Below are positions 11,981 to 24,101 of a stretch of DNA of 64,000 bases, piece after piece. Below the pieces are notes generated by a model. That model made no database searches and was not told the DNA's origin. It saw only the letters and a program-made list of their open reading frames with translations. The stretch lies in NCBI GenBank assembly GCA_011009095.1, contig VTPC01089975.1, positions 73,644 through 137,643 of the forward strand, given 5' to 3'. This stretch comes from Ignelater luminosus (taxonomy: Eukaryota > Arthropoda > Insecta > Coleoptera > Elateridae). Made by a program: the position numbers and the translations under genes. Each line of letters opens with the position of its first letter. The stretch's first letter is position 1.

Positions 11981-14603
11981 AATTTGAAAAATTTACTAGA
12001 GTTCTTTGGTCGTAAACTCTAGAGAATTCCAAAAATCACACACCAATATACCTCTGCAAAATCAGTCAAAAACAAAAGTATTGACAGTTAATGACAATGG
12101 TTGTATGGAAGAAGTGGTAGCAGAAATTAACTTGTTCGATTTTGTAACCTCACATTTATTAAATTCAAAGCATTTACGGTAATTATTGATTAAAGAACCA
12201 CAAACGAAATATACAGTAATTTTGATTTTATCTGTGTAGAGTTATATTTTCTCTATTACGTAGTGTATGCATGTTAGTATTATAGATTAAAAGTTAATAT
12301 ACTTATACATAAATGTACCTAACTTGTTTCATTTCCTATTTCCTATACCTTCATATAAAACAAGTGAAAGTTATTGCTAGTTATGTTAAATGCGAACAAA
12401 CTAGGATGACTAAAAACGAATTGCATTTACTAAAGAAAAGATAACAAAAAATTCTGATGATGTTAATTCATACTGACATCCGATTAGTGTTCCTAATAAC
12501 TATTTTATTATATCTTTTTAAAAGCGATGCGGTAATTTTTTGTTAATCGAAACAGAAAAACAATGCTATCTTCGTCGTTGAATAAGGTGCCTAATTATGC
12601 AGTTTAATAATTTCTCTTACATTATTAACTTTCATATTTTTTACAAGATAATGACGGGAAAATACCTTTAAAATATAAAGCATGCATTGTAGAAGATAAT
12701 TCTGCAAGGTCATTAGCGGATGTGATAAATACTAGTTCAAAAATGAAAATGGTATGCTTCCGCAGATTTGTTTTTATTCTTCTTTTTTTATTTGTATGCA
12801 AATCATACAATGTATTTCTCATAATAACACAGTAGGAAGAATGCTTGAAAGGAAAAAGAATACAATTCAGTTAGATATTAATTTGTTTGATGACATGCAT
12901 GTATTATGCATTAGACACAATTATCTCACTTATGCACATAATTATCAACAGTATGAAGAGACCTTCACATAAGCATTACTTTCAATTTTATTATGTTTGT
13001 ATTATTATTGTTGCATTATAATAACTTTTCCTATGTTATGATATTATTAAAGCAACGTTACTATCGATAAATTCACTTTAGAAAGGAAAAACAAAAACTG
13101 AAAGTTCTACAAATCAGTAGATTTGTAAAGATTTTATATAAAAAAAACATTTTTAAAAGAATCTCATAATCTTTATTTAAGGTGACCTGTTATGAAATTA
13201 TGATACATATGTAACTTATATAACTAAAGAAGTTCTGCTCGGAATTTTTAAATGTCAAACACGACAAAATTGTTAAAGGTTAAAATATTTTGTCGAGAAA
13301 ACCTGAAAGATGATTACAAGCTAAAAAAACAGATCTTAACTAGACTTTCCCATGCGGTGTATCTTCTCCCATTAACTTTTAAATTTTTCATCTTTTTTAT
13401 CTAAAGATTTAAATGTTTCCGCGTATTTAATTCTTGTGAACTTTTTAAGAAAGGAACGATAAACAGTACCATAAAAACAAAGGCAGAGTGAACGGGCTAC
13501 TTCGTGTTTGTCAAAGTCAAGGGCGTAAATACCTACAGAATAAAAATTATTTACCATTTAACGCATCAGTATCGGTTTAAGTGATGAATGGTTATGTAGT
13601 TTATATTAACTAATTAGTAACTAAAGTGGTTAATTAATTATATTTCATTTTTATTATGAAGATAAAAGAACTAGTAAGAATATGTAGGAAGAACACAATC
13701 TCTGTATTCGTTTAAATAGTAACCATACAAGGGTATGATGAAAAGTTACATAAATTAACAAATTTATTTACTATATTATTATGCAACAGTAAAAATTCAT
13801 TATGCGGGCTTCGTTTTTTTAACAGTAAACATTCTTCACTTTCTTTGCTTGTATAAGTTTTTTTCCACGGTTACTTGTAAACTTTATCATTTAATTTAGG
13901 TATTCTATCAACAATTCCAGCTGTTTCTATTTTAGCTCAAATCAGAAAAGTTGTAAAACTTTTGAACCGAATTGTATAATTTTCGACAAAGCTTTGAAGC
14001 CAAAAAAGAGAGTACGCCAAAAGAAGGCCGCATAGAGTTTTTGATTTTGAACATACGATAGTTACAGCCTAAATTAGGAACGGGTAAACTTGCACGCCCT
14101 GTGTCAAATAGGCTATATAACGACAAAACCCTTTCACACATTTGACGAATGTTTCAACTCAAAACTAAATTGTTTGTTTAAATCTCTGTTCGATAGATTT
14201 GACTTTATACAAGCCAATTCGGTCTCTGGATTCAAGTTTGCCTACCTCTAGCCGAAATGGTTTTTACAACGTTCCAGAATTGGCAATGGTAGTACAAACC
14301 AGTTAATGTAGACATTAAGAAACAATTCTACGAAAAATGAACTATAATTACGGAAAGATACCTGGCTGTGACATGAAGACAGATTTTGCAATGTCATTGA
14401 TCGCAGAGGAAAAGCATAGAACAATAAGAAAATATAGTAGACTTTTAAATTCAAGCAAAGTTCCCGAATGCGCGACAATATGAACACTATGAAAATTGCA
14501 TAAGTCCAAATTCTTTAAAAATAGAATTTTTGTTGTCTTTGGTAAAATTCCATTAACCAATATCGTCAATGAATACCTCCCAAAATGTTTTTTCAAAATG
14601 GGC
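11981..14603. other. AT-rich non-coding DNA
   Basis: No supported gene. A patch at about 13930-14150 has more GC and an open minus-strand frame of 69 codons without recognisable motifs. It adjoins repeat DNA on its right and may belong to the same mobile-element remnant. Confidence 0.45.
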
Positions 14604-14871
14604 AAAATTTTCCGATTTTCCACGGCCAGGGTGGTTTTTTCGGAAAACTAACATCGGATTCTTGATCAGCGACCAAAAAACCCCCTAGGACCTATTTTCG
14701 AGTTAAAATTCAAAATTTTCACGAACAAGAAAAATTTTTTCAGAAATTAGGCCAAATTTTTCGTTTTTCCACGTCCAGATTTACTTTTCTAGAAAACTAA
14801 TGACGAATTCGTGATCAGCGACCCAAAAAACCTCCTAGAAGCCATTTTCACAATTAAAAAAAAATCTCCAG
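14604..14871 (+). repeat. Two-unit tandem repeat, about 150-bp period
   Basis: Two diverged direct copies start near 14604 and 14754. Each begins with an AAAATTTT-like run followed by a TTTTCCACG word. Each then has GAAAACTAA, GATCAGCGACC, AAAAAACC, a CTAG-containing stretch, and a CATTTTC or CTATTTTC word, in the same order and spacing. The second copy is shorter at its right end. Tandem monomers of this kind often sit inside insect mobile elements or satellites. I cannot name the family. Confidence 0.7.
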
Positions 14872-15419
14872 AAAGGGTTGATTTCGCGATTTAGGGCAGA
14901 AGGGGGACGAAGGTCTCAATAGTCATGAATGATCCTGGGGTCATATAGAACTCATTGCAAAAGAGTTTTTTCAAATTCGAGCTGGAGTGTTTTGTTTTAT
15001 TCGACTTTTTTTCCCAGCTTATTGACTGGACTATATACAACTTTCCTTAACAATTTGTTTATTTGCTGTACTTGCTTTTGTTTTTGGCCAAATGTTATTA
15101 CTTTCAAGATATCACAGACTCTACATTTGTCAAATTTCTTGATTACTATAAAGACAATTGGATAAGGCAGGGCGTCTTATAAGCAAGGGGGGACAAGGTC
15201 ATCTGAATCTTTAACATCTGTTAGAATCAGTATAAAACGTGATCTAAGATGACCAAATGATGCCTTAAGATCTAGGGACAAAGCTTTTTCTTGCCCATTC
15301 GGTCAAATAAAATGTTATCAAAAAATACGAAAATTAGTGCGTATAAAATAGATATGAGGTGAGGTGTTGAAGCAGAGTCGCTAAAGATTTGATGTATGAC
15401 GAGAGATTTTTAAAAATAC
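14872..15419. other. Repeat-like DNA between tandem repeat and LINE end
   Basis: This segment has GC-rich short runs (GAAGGGGGACGAAGG, GCAAGGGGGGACAAGG) and a 78-codon plus-strand open frame without recognisable motifs. It probably continues the surrounding mobile-element debris, but no boundary or family is evident. Confidence 0.35.
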
Positions 15420-15737
15420 TTTTTGAAGAGAACCCATTCAAGGAATACGGCTTTGATACATCGTCAGGAAAGTTAGAGATTTGTATGAACAACCTGGTAT
15501 TGCAGAATTAATAAAGATACAACGAGCTTGTTGGATAGGCCATGCATGAATATTGAATAATGCGGGCAAGAAATATTTCCAAAGTACTATAGTAGAAATG
15601 GAATAGAAAACATGAAGGTATAGAGAAAGCCTAAAGAGTACATAAAAAGAATAGGTTAGCAATACTCTAAAAAGACTTATTGATGTGGAATGGAAGAAAG
15701 CTAGAAATAGAAAGAAATACAAAAAGGCTACTCATTA
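15420..15737 (+). pseudogene. LINE non-LTR retrotransposon, 3' end of ORF2 (decayed)
   Basis: One plus-strand frame reads LYEQPGIAELIKIQRACWIG followed by HA near 15488-15548. This matches the C-terminal block of many insect LINE polyproteins (pattern LY..P.I...IK..R..W.GH). Further on, another frame reads IDVEWKKARNRKKYKKAT at about 15680-15735, the usual end of the same domain. The two pieces are out of frame with stops between them, so this is a dead 3' fragment. The style is closest to RTE-like elements with this non-catalytic tail. Nothing upstream shows the reverse-transcriptase core, which fits 5' truncation. Confidence 0.75.
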
Positions 15738-18700
15738 GACCAACTATAAAATGATAATTTGTCAAAATCGTTGATCTACGTCTCAGTCTTGCGAAATTAT
15801 ATACTTCATTATATTTTGCGTACTGAGAGACAAGTTGTTAATAAATCCATTTGTGTATATGCGTTCTCATTTCTTCTACTCCTAACGCATGCCCAAAGCT
15901 TCCAACTAGATCTTAGTTTGGTCAGTATATCAGGGTTAATTATTACAGCCTGAAAAAATACTTTTTAGAAAACAAACTTGGACCATTTTTTGACATTATA
16001 GTAGTATGTCCTAAATTTAAGTTTCAACATTGGGATTTCAGCAAGAATTTCTGATTTCCGGTTGCCTTATTTACTTGTTTGTTGATACCCACAGTTGTTT
16101 GATATGACGCTTTGTCTTCTTGCAATCATCGTCCATTTCCTTAATTTTAAACACGATTCTGAATTATTTGTTTCATTTTATGGAACAATGGGTAATTCTG
16201 AATGTAATGATAGAAGCACATGACCTGTTCAAAACGCTTTAGTATTCAGAAATTTTTTTTTGGATTAGTAGTAGTATCAGATGTATGAAGAATTGATTTT
16301 GAGTTTTGCAGTTATCAGTGACATTACTGATTACCTTTCCTTGGCAAACAAATCTCTTTTTAGCTATAAAAGTCTTTTTCATTGACGGTTAATTCCCCAA
16401 AACAAAAGTTGTTGTGTTATAGCACGTTCATTCCTAATATCACTATTGGCGTTTCCGCGTTTACATATGCAAACGGAAAAGATATGATGAAATGTCAATT
16501 CTGAGATATCTCGGTCATTTCTCTGTTCTTAGGTTAGACGCATTTGATTCTAAGTAACCTATAACCATTTATTAAAATCTACCTGAAGCATAATTTAAAC
16601 GAATCGTTGAAATCACGTGTTGTGTTCGATTCTATAATAGAGACAATCATGCTCACGGCTACGGAAGACGAGGGTTTGATTTGAACGTAACCAGAGGCGG
16701 GTCAGTGAAATTTATTACTATATAATTAAATCACTCTGAGTTAAATTGTTAATTAACCACTGAAAATATTAAACGAACGGAACAAAATCTAATTCTGGGT
16801 GCTTGCCGTTTCTCGTTTTTTAAAAATTTAAATTCTAACGTTCAGATTTTTTGATGAAGTTAAGAGTCTTTTGACTTTACCAAAATGTGCAATGGGGCAC
16901 ATTTGGTTATTTTCTTAATCCTACAATAATAGTCGTTTCTCTTATGTTTCTTCACGATTTTATGTCCAGTTGTAATTAATTCTCAACAGAATAAAATTTA
17001 TAACTTCTAAAGACAAGGAAAATTTATTTGTTATACCGGTTTAAAAGTTAGTTTAACAAAGTACCTCATTCTGAACATGAATTATCCACTTATAGTATAG
17101 GCATATATACAATATGCAATATTGATTAATTAGTAGTGTAAATGAACTTAAAGTGTCATCATAACTATGCTTAAAGTAACGTTTACTGTGCATTCTAACT
17201 AGGACAAAAGTTTAACAATTCCAAACGGCATCGAACACATTTTTATATTTGGTCGATGGAAACGTATTCAATTCGCAAACACCATCTTGTTTGCTTCTGT
17301 GGTTTGCAAAATCAACAACTTTTTTCCTTCTGTTTTCTTCGAAGTAATATTCCTAAAAGTATCTATACTTCGATATCTAAAATCTTCCTGAACACAATAA
17401 ATGCTAAAAACAATGAACTTTGATTTTTCCTTGAACCTAAAGAAGATGAGTCAATAATCATTCACAAATAAATAAAAAGAAGGATTACCTGACCCAAGAT
17501 ATGTGGATATTTTTTATTAACATTCCTTAGATGTTCTTAAGATAAATTGCACTTAAGATTCTGTATGCATTAATGCTAGAAAAACGTCTGGGATTTTTTT
17601 TCTATTTTAAAAATTTAAATACCCGAAATTTTTTTGCATGAAATTTATTGAAATGCCTAAATTTGGAATTTAAATCGAGGTATAACTCTTTTTATTCGGT
17701 GATATTTGAAGCAAGTTCCGGTTCATTAGCATTGGCAGACCTTTGACATATATAATTTACATAATTTCAATTCAGACCCACAATTATAATTCACAGGTAA
17801 TAATTTTAAAAAAGGCAGTGGTGGTACCAACAATAGGTATCGAAGGAAATAATGAGTTAGTAGGTAGATATGAATAAAGTAAATAAAAAATGGAAATGAT
17901 TATACTTAAATAATGGAAATAGTTAAAAGAAAAGAATTGTTTTACGAAGGCATTTTCAATTTGATCAAATAAAGAAGCAAATGTTGCATATTTTTAATTA
18001 AGAACTTATAACAATGCAATTCTCAGACTTGTCAAAAAGAATTTATACTCTGATAATAAGTAATTTTCTTTCACACCATAGAAGTAATATTAAAGTGTTT
18101 TTCATCATAAACGCAATTATAAAATATAACCTTTAATTACTTAGAAATTGCAGAACATTTAAATTTTTTGTGTAGTGTAGATTATTATGAACCTTTAAAG
18201 GAATTTTTAATTTTGAAATAAAAACAGAAAGTAAAAGTTTCTTCTCATCTGGAGAGAAAAAACTAATTATTTTTCTTTTTAATTTCTATTTTTCAATAAC
18301 TTCTACTGTTTTGTGTATTTTAATTTGTATATTTGCAGAACCTGAAATAGGTTATTTCTTACGTCAACGGTAACTATAAATTGATCATTTAAAAAGTTGA
18401 TTAACTTCACCGCCTAAAATTAATTGAACATAGAGTTTTTGAATCTTGATCACCAATTCTCTATCTCGGTTTCCCAGTCGTTTTGTTTCAAGCGAAACAG
18501 TCAGTACTAGGATAACAAAAGCCTGTATTACAGCAAATGTTTTTGTGCACGTCTTTGTCTCTCTTGTCAAAGGCATTCTGAAAAGTTAGATCGTCAGAGA
18601 CTACTTTCATTTTTCCATTCAATATGACATTTTTCATTAATATGTATAGATAGATTTTATTATTTCGAATTCTGTTTCACTTTCAGTCAATGTCAACTTC

Positions 18701-19210
18701 AAATTTCAATTATTTTAGGTTATGTTTATAGCGTAAATGTTATGTTGACAAATTTCACAACGATTGTATCGACCGTTTTTGCCTATTTTGATGCCTTTCA
18801 TTTTACATTTAATAACTACTCTTTTAGATATTGCAACATTGCAGTTTACACTTCGGAATTACATAACCTTAGATTCTAAAGCCAGCATCACACAATTATG
18901 GCCAGTTTTACACTATCAAAGATGGCCGTCTGAAGTAGTAAAAAAAACTGAACAGTAGTCTATGAGGTATTTTCCCAGAATACCTTTGACTATAGCTATA
19001 ATTTTTTGCTTAAGAAAATAAAATACGGAAGGATGCTATCAACAATAACAGTTGGGTCTCCTAAAAACACTCCCATTTTACTAATTTTTCTAAAACCAAT
19101 TCTATTACAAGAGGTTTGTCTAGAATACTTTGAATAACTATTTGAGAAAAAATCGTACTGTTTAATGAATGAAAAATTTTCTATAAGGGTGAACACACCT
19201 TCACAAATGC
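15738..19210. other. AT-rich non-coding DNA
   Basis: I see no gene, terminal repeats or structured RNA. Open frames are short and of the kind expected by chance in AT-rich DNA. Confidence 0.55.
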
Positions 19211-20760
19211 TGTGAATTTCCAGATTTAGAGCTTTATAGTCAACGTTGGCTGTAGCTGTTGTTCACTCTCTTTTCTTTCATTTTGATTTTTGATACATTT
19301 TGACGAAATTTAGCGCCATCTGTCAGTTGATGGTTTTCGACAATAGAGACCAGCCGCATTGCATACAGTCTAACTGCTGTAGTGCTGCGGTTGTGTCGCC
19401 AACTTAGCATTGTGAATATCAGTCTGTATCCTCCTCAAGAGTATCCGTCCAAAACCGTCTGCAGCATCCAAAGAAGAATCCGAAGACAATACTAAAAGAG
19501 TCTCCGTTGACTGCCAAATCAGATACTATTCCATTATTCTTGACCTTCTACCACTTCTACCACATACCCGTATGTCACTCAATCGAGACTTCTCGGTTTT
19601 AGAGAATCACCCGGTCGTCTCCAGCTCCATCCCTTCAACCTCTCACATCATTTCTATTACCCTTTCGCTCTTAGTTCACATTGATCTTTCAATAGTGCAG
19701 CTCACCCCCCAAACAGTACCGTTTGTCACCCAAATTCAGTTCTGATTGACCGATTGCCGCACCAAAAATCTCATCTCTCATCTTGCAGTTTCATAACAGG
19801 ACTTTGTAAACCAGCTTCCATTCCGAAAGTCATGTCCTTACCGGTCAAGAAAGTGTCTGGTCTGATTATATCAGACAATCTTTGTTTCTACCCAACCTGC
19901 AAGCATCCTCTTTAGTTGTATCCGAAGCGGCAGCCCTTACAAAACCGACAAATGAGATTTCCAAATCCCAAGTTTTGTAACCCCCTTTCTTCCTTCAACT
20001 CACCGAGAGCACATATCAACAAATCTCTTTTTCCTATTGTTTTCAATTTTCTACTCCCGAATCCTAGTCCGTTTCGTTTTCCTGTAAACCTTGCATCAAC
20101 ATTCATCATCACAGTCTTAGCCTGACTGGAAGCACCTCGTCTTCTCATTTTTTTTGAATTTCCAATCTTCTGCAAAAACACACCCATCCTCAGCATTGGG
20201 GTGGCTCTTACCATCCGCAGCTCTCTTACAGTGAATTCCACATTCCAGTCCAATATTAGCAAGTCCATATCTGTGCTGGTTCTAGTTGTCTACATTCTTC
20301 TGTTGTATTTTCCATTCAACAACACGTTTGCCGTCGACGTTAACTTAGTGGCTTTCTTCTTGAGGAAGATCAAGATAAAACAATTCTTTACCCAGGCTTC
20401 CAGTTTATGGTATTCCTAATGATAACTTTGTTTTCATCTTTATCAACTACGTTGTTATCAGATTGATTTGTCATTGACACATTGACCTCATTTCTCGGAG
20501 ACTTAGCAATTACCGCCACTTTGGCTGCTTTTTACTACCTTCTTCTGGTCATTAAATATACATTTATTCCAGCTCCTTCTACCTCGAAAAAATCTAAGAA
20601 CCATCAGGGACTAGAACAGTGTGCGTTGGAAAAAAATCAGATATCGACGTTGAAATTAATCTGCAAGACTCTCCATCACCTTGTTATGCAGTTTCCTACT
20701 AGCAACTAGCAACGTTTTTCAACTCATTCAAGAAAAACGCAAGGTGTATGGGGAATACTC
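19211..20760 (+). mobile_element. Probable LINE 5' region (5'UTR, ORF1-like and endonuclease-like remnants)
   Basis: The plus strand is strikingly C-rich and G-poor, unlike its flanks. At 19315 it carries GCGCCATCTGTCAG, a word resembling those in insect LINE leaders. A stop-free stretch of about 100 codons follows (about 19420-19745), with residues such as RPKPSAASKEESED. Further on, one frame at 20196-20415 reads GVALTIRSSLTVN and later NLVAFFLRKIKIKQFF. This resembles the apurinic-endonuclease segment of jockey-like LINEs (pattern GG.A..IR.S). Many stops and frame changes interrupt it. The family is inferred from weak similarity only. The minus strand also has a 118-codon open frame (19912-20268), which I treat as a shadow. 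Confidence 0.45.
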
Positions 20761-21989
20761 CGGACGTGAAATTCTTAGGTGAAATACAACGTACTTGTCC
20801 GTCTCCGTATGATCAAGTTATAGTTATACAAGCCTGGATTGCCTAAAGAAGGGCAAATTTTGGCACAAAACATTTTTAGACATCGAATGTGCTTTTGAAA
20901 AAGTGTTCTGGTATGAGGGGCTTCTTTAATCTTTACAAGCTCCTATCAGTCGAGATTACAATTTTATTCGATCAACATTACATACACATATGCACCAGGC
21001 TCTGTGTAGATAGTACATGCTGGTATTCCTTGGGGCTCAGGAATCCTTTGGCTCATTCTATTTATTTTCTAGTACCACGTCTTCTACTTCTAGAATTCAG
21101 CCACTCTCCTTTCTTAATCATGGATATTATAGTAGTCAGCCGACGATCAAATTAAATTAAACAGGACCTACGCCCCTATTATAAGGTAAGTATAAAACAG
21201 TACCAGTAGAATTGAGAATGCTTATACTAAGTAGAACATTTATCGTAATTAAAGATAATTTTCTAAATAAGTAAGAAAATAATAATAAAAGAGACATGAT
21301 AATAATTTGTGATAAAGTGAGAGGATTGAACGTACCAAAATAAAAGCCAATAATTTAACAAAAAATACTCTAAATGATAGCGATAAGCTTTACTCAGAAA
21401 TACTGTTTGATGGCATATTTATTAGTGAATCGTAGTAGTTAATTATAGGAAAGCAGAGAAAACGACATAACTGCATGAGCACAAAAAACAAAATGTTTAG
21501 TCACAAAGATCTTACCAGTAGTAGTAGTATCGTCAATAGTATTGTTCTCAATTTAAATTAATTTCTAAAATCAGTTGCTCGTACTTGATGAAAATATGAA
21601 TATAGTTTCTTGAAATACAAAAATCACAAGAGCTTTATCTGAACTTTCTCAATTTTTTTCGATATGGTTTAAAGTTGTTGGATTCCATACTATCGATGCA
21701 TACTCTGTTATGAGTTGAACGCAATCGTCTTAAAGCTTTTAGAAACTAAAAAATCAATATACCCGTAACCTATTATAGCTTAGTGTAGTCATAAATCTAT
21801 AATGTATTCCACAATGTTTAACTGTTAAGTCCTCAAGGAGTAATTTTAAACTCTGGGAACACAACTCATCACAGAGTATTTGCTAAGATTAATGCTGGTT
21901 TATTTTTGATGATCCAGTTAAAAATAAATTGAACATCTCTAGTTAGGGTATTGAAAGTGGTACTTGCTTAAGATATGTTCAAATTTTTA
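20761..21989. other. AT-rich non-coding DNA
   Basis: No gene or repeat boundary is visible. The start may contain the tail of the LINE-like region to its left, and the end merges into the hammerhead-like element. Confidence 0.45.
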
Positions 21990-22033
21990 TTTCACAACCG
22001 GTTTCGATGTATATACATCATCATCTGGTGAAA
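21990..22033 (-). ncRNA. Hammerhead-ribozyme-like motif (degenerate, short stem III)
   Basis: On the minus strand three parts occur in hammerhead order. Stem I pairs TTTCAC (22033-22028) with GTGAAA (21995-21990). A core-like CAGATGA follows at 22027-22021, where the canonical core is CTGATGA. Stem II GATGT/ACATC (22019-22015 with 22010-22006) closes an ATAT loop. GAAA comes next (22005-22002). A palindromic ACCGGT forms a two-pair stem III, and a final T (21996) sits at the cleavage position before stem I. Short palindromic stem III is known in retroelement-borne hammerheads, which work as dimers. The T-to-A change in the core and one extra T before stem II suggest this copy is inactive. It probably belongs to a dispersed retroelement. 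Everything beyond the pairing is inference. Confidence 0.5.
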
Positions 22034-22239
22034 AATGTCAGTTTAATATTAGGGGTTGAAGTAAATTTCATTTTTTATAAAGCTTTATTATTTATAATTA
22101 CTTATAATATATTTATCTGTTTAGTTATTTACTTATTCATTAATTAAAAGATTCTGTTTTCTTTGTTTGATTGTTGTAAGAATTATCTTTTTCATTAAGA
22201 ACTTTTTATTTCGTTCGAATATAATTCTCTAGTTAGATT

Positions 22240-22559
22240 AATAAAATCAATGTCAGAAGCAATTGGTTCTATAAAGCTTGACGTCATCAGCAAATGGGAA
22301 AACTTTTTATTAGCACCATACTTCTGGCAAATCATTTATAAATAATTAAAAAGGGTTCGAAATTTAAACCCTGTGGTCTGTGGAACTCCTGAATTTGCTG
22401 TGTATTTTCTAGAGGTATTACCTTCGAATCTAACTCTGAATTGCCTCGAACATAGATAAGAGACAAATAACTTGGTTAGTGGTCCCAATCGAAATCTATA
22501 AAACTTTTCAGCAATTATATCATGCTCGACCAAGCTGAAAGCTTCAGAGACTAATGAAA
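22240..22559 (-). pseudogene. LINE reverse-transcriptase fragment (jockey/CR1-like), decayed
   Basis: Read on the minus strand, consecutive frames give reverse-transcriptase blocks in the right order. First is SEAFSLVEHDIIAEKF (canonical SKAFD.V.H..L..KL). Then come FVSYLCSRQFRVRF and NSGVPQ (canonical SGVPQGS). Next, in another frame, is LFINDLPEVW, followed by FPFADDVKLYR, which contains the catalytic FADD box. Frameshifts and two stops fall between these blocks, and the sequence after SGVPQ is scrambled. The element would have copied its own RNA by target-primed reverse transcription. Only about 110 codons of the palm domain remain. A hammerhead-like motif lies about 200 bp downstream in the same orientation. 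Confidence 0.85.
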
Positions 22560-22609
22560 GGTCTAACGAGGAAGATTAATTGCTATCATCTTTGTTCCAA
22601 ACTTTTCAA

Positions 22610-23419
22610 CAGGGGCGGATTTAGGCATAGTCTTTATGGGCTGCAGCCCAGGGCCCCGTTCAATCAAGGGTATTTTCTAGAGAGTTGCTTGCTCTGGACG
22701 TGCCTTAAGTTGTTTTGGTGCGCCGCGCTCTCCTCCGTTGTTTAAAGTTGTGACTTTTGACTCAATTAACGAAGCCAAGTGTTCGTAATCGGTCATTGAT
22801 ATAATTACAAGTAGAATTTTTCAACTGACTCAAAGTTCTTCTAGTTTCATAAAATTACTTTTGAAATAAACGTTTGTTCCACCAACGTGAACCTTTTTGC
22901 TGTTTTCTTTTATTTATAAAAATCTGACATTACTACAATTAATACTAGTCCAAAAAAATTCTTATTATTTAATTGAAACAGTTTTATAATATTATCAGAA
23001 GCAAGGAAAGGTAGTTGGGTGACACATTTAGTTTGATACCAAAATCTCAGATACAGATATCAACATTCCCTTACAGTATACCCTTTAGGTACTGATAAAA
23101 TCCTAAGGTTAAATTGCATGTCGCATTATGAGAAGAGATATTTTGACAAAAAACTTGAAACGTGCCGTGCAATTATGTTTCATAAGACTGTTATGTAATT
23201 CAATTCAGGGGCGGATTTAGTATATCCAAGTGCATCAAATAAAATAAAAAAATTCTTTAATGTTTGTTGACTATAATTTTTTCTATTTAAAAATAGATAA
23301 AAAAACAGTTTATCAGTAAAATGGTGGATGGTCTCCACAACTAGCTCAAATTCGGGTCAATTGGAAGGGCCCCCAAACAGTATTAGGCCATGGCCCCCAA
23401 AGCTGGCGGCCCGCCCCTG
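22610..23419. mobile_element. hAT-like non-autonomous DNA element
   Basis: The element starts CAGGGGCGGATTTAGG and ends GGCCCGCCCCTG, so its termini form the inverted CAGGGGCGG typical of hAT elements. Flanking 8-mers CTTTTCAA (22602-22609) and CTTTTTAA (23420-23427) match at seven of eight positions, consistent with an aged hAT target duplication. No transposase is visible inside. An internal copy of the terminus, CAGGGGCGGATTTAG, begins at 23206. It implies either a nested second element sharing the right end or an internal duplication of the terminus. Confidence 0.7.
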
Positions 23420-23443
23420 CTTTTTAAGTATACATCTAAAGGT

Positions 23444-23708
23444 TAGCGTTGCCAGATTTCTTCACACTTAACTAGGGCAACCTCTCTTAGAAACTAGGAC
23501 AAATTTAGGACATCAAATTTGCTCCATGTAAGAAATTCCTGCTGATCATAGGAGTTACTCCCGAGCTTCAAATCGGACACGGGGGGTCCCCTTCGAGCAA
23601 CTTTTCGCTAGGGTTCAAAATCGTGAAAGCCCTTGAAAAACTATTCTGGACTTTCCCGGACGCCCTAAGAACATGTCTGGAAAAAAGTAGGACATCTGGC
23701 AACTCTAG
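23444..23708. mobile_element. hAT-like MITE with TTGCCAGA inverted repeats
   Basis: A 265-bp element has inverted ends, AGCGTTGCCAGA on the left and TCTGGCAACTCT on the right (one mismatch), flanked by the direct repeat TAAAGGT (23437-23443 and 23709-23715). The interior is GC-rich relative to the surroundings and has no transposase, as expected of a miniature element mobilised by another copy's enzyme. The superfamily assignment rests on the 7-8 bp duplication and is moderate. Confidence 0.75.
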
Positions 23709-23873
23709 TAAAGGTAGAATCATGCAAACGTATGCAGACGTGTGGTGAACTGGTGATTAGCGTAAATAAACGTAACGCTATGATACGTAAATGATAGTAA
23801 TGAGGTTGAGAAATCTACCCTGCGTTTGGTAAGGTACCTCTGCCAACTATTTTTGCTTAGATTCGTTTCTTGT

Positions 23874-24101
23874 CAGAGCCGGGTTTGCAGAGCAACTGCC
23901 CAAGGCCCCGCGCCTTGAGAGAAAAATAATTAATTCTTTGTATCGATATGTTCAGAACAAATAAAATTTCTAATTTTTTCTAAATATTTAAAATAAACAA
24001 ATTAGACCCTGTCTCAAAAAGCAGTGTTTCTTCTCTTTTTATTTTAAGGGCTCCACAAAATTTTGCTGCCCTGGGCCCCGCAAAACTTCCAGCCGGCCCT
24101 G
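23874..24101. mobile_element. hAT-like MITE with perfect 8-bp target duplication
   Basis: A 228-bp element begins CAGAGCCGGGTTTGC and ends CAGCCGGCCCTG, giving a CAG(A/G)GCCGG terminal inverted repeat with a second matching GGGGCC block inside each arm. The perfect 8-bp direct repeat TTTCTTGT flanks it (23866-23873 and 24102-24109), the hallmark of hAT transposition. It has no coding capacity. The intact duplication suggests it is younger than its neighbour at 22610. Confidence 0.88.

Noticed and set aside
19912..20268. 118-codon minus-strand open frame as a gene
   Set aside because: No motif, start context or splice support. It arises from the strong C-over-G skew of the opposite strand and is best treated as a shadow of the LINE-like region.
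20763..20790. 18S-rRNA-like word GTGAAATTCTTAGG
   Set aside because: Only about a dozen bases match and the flanks do not. This is not an rRNA fragment.
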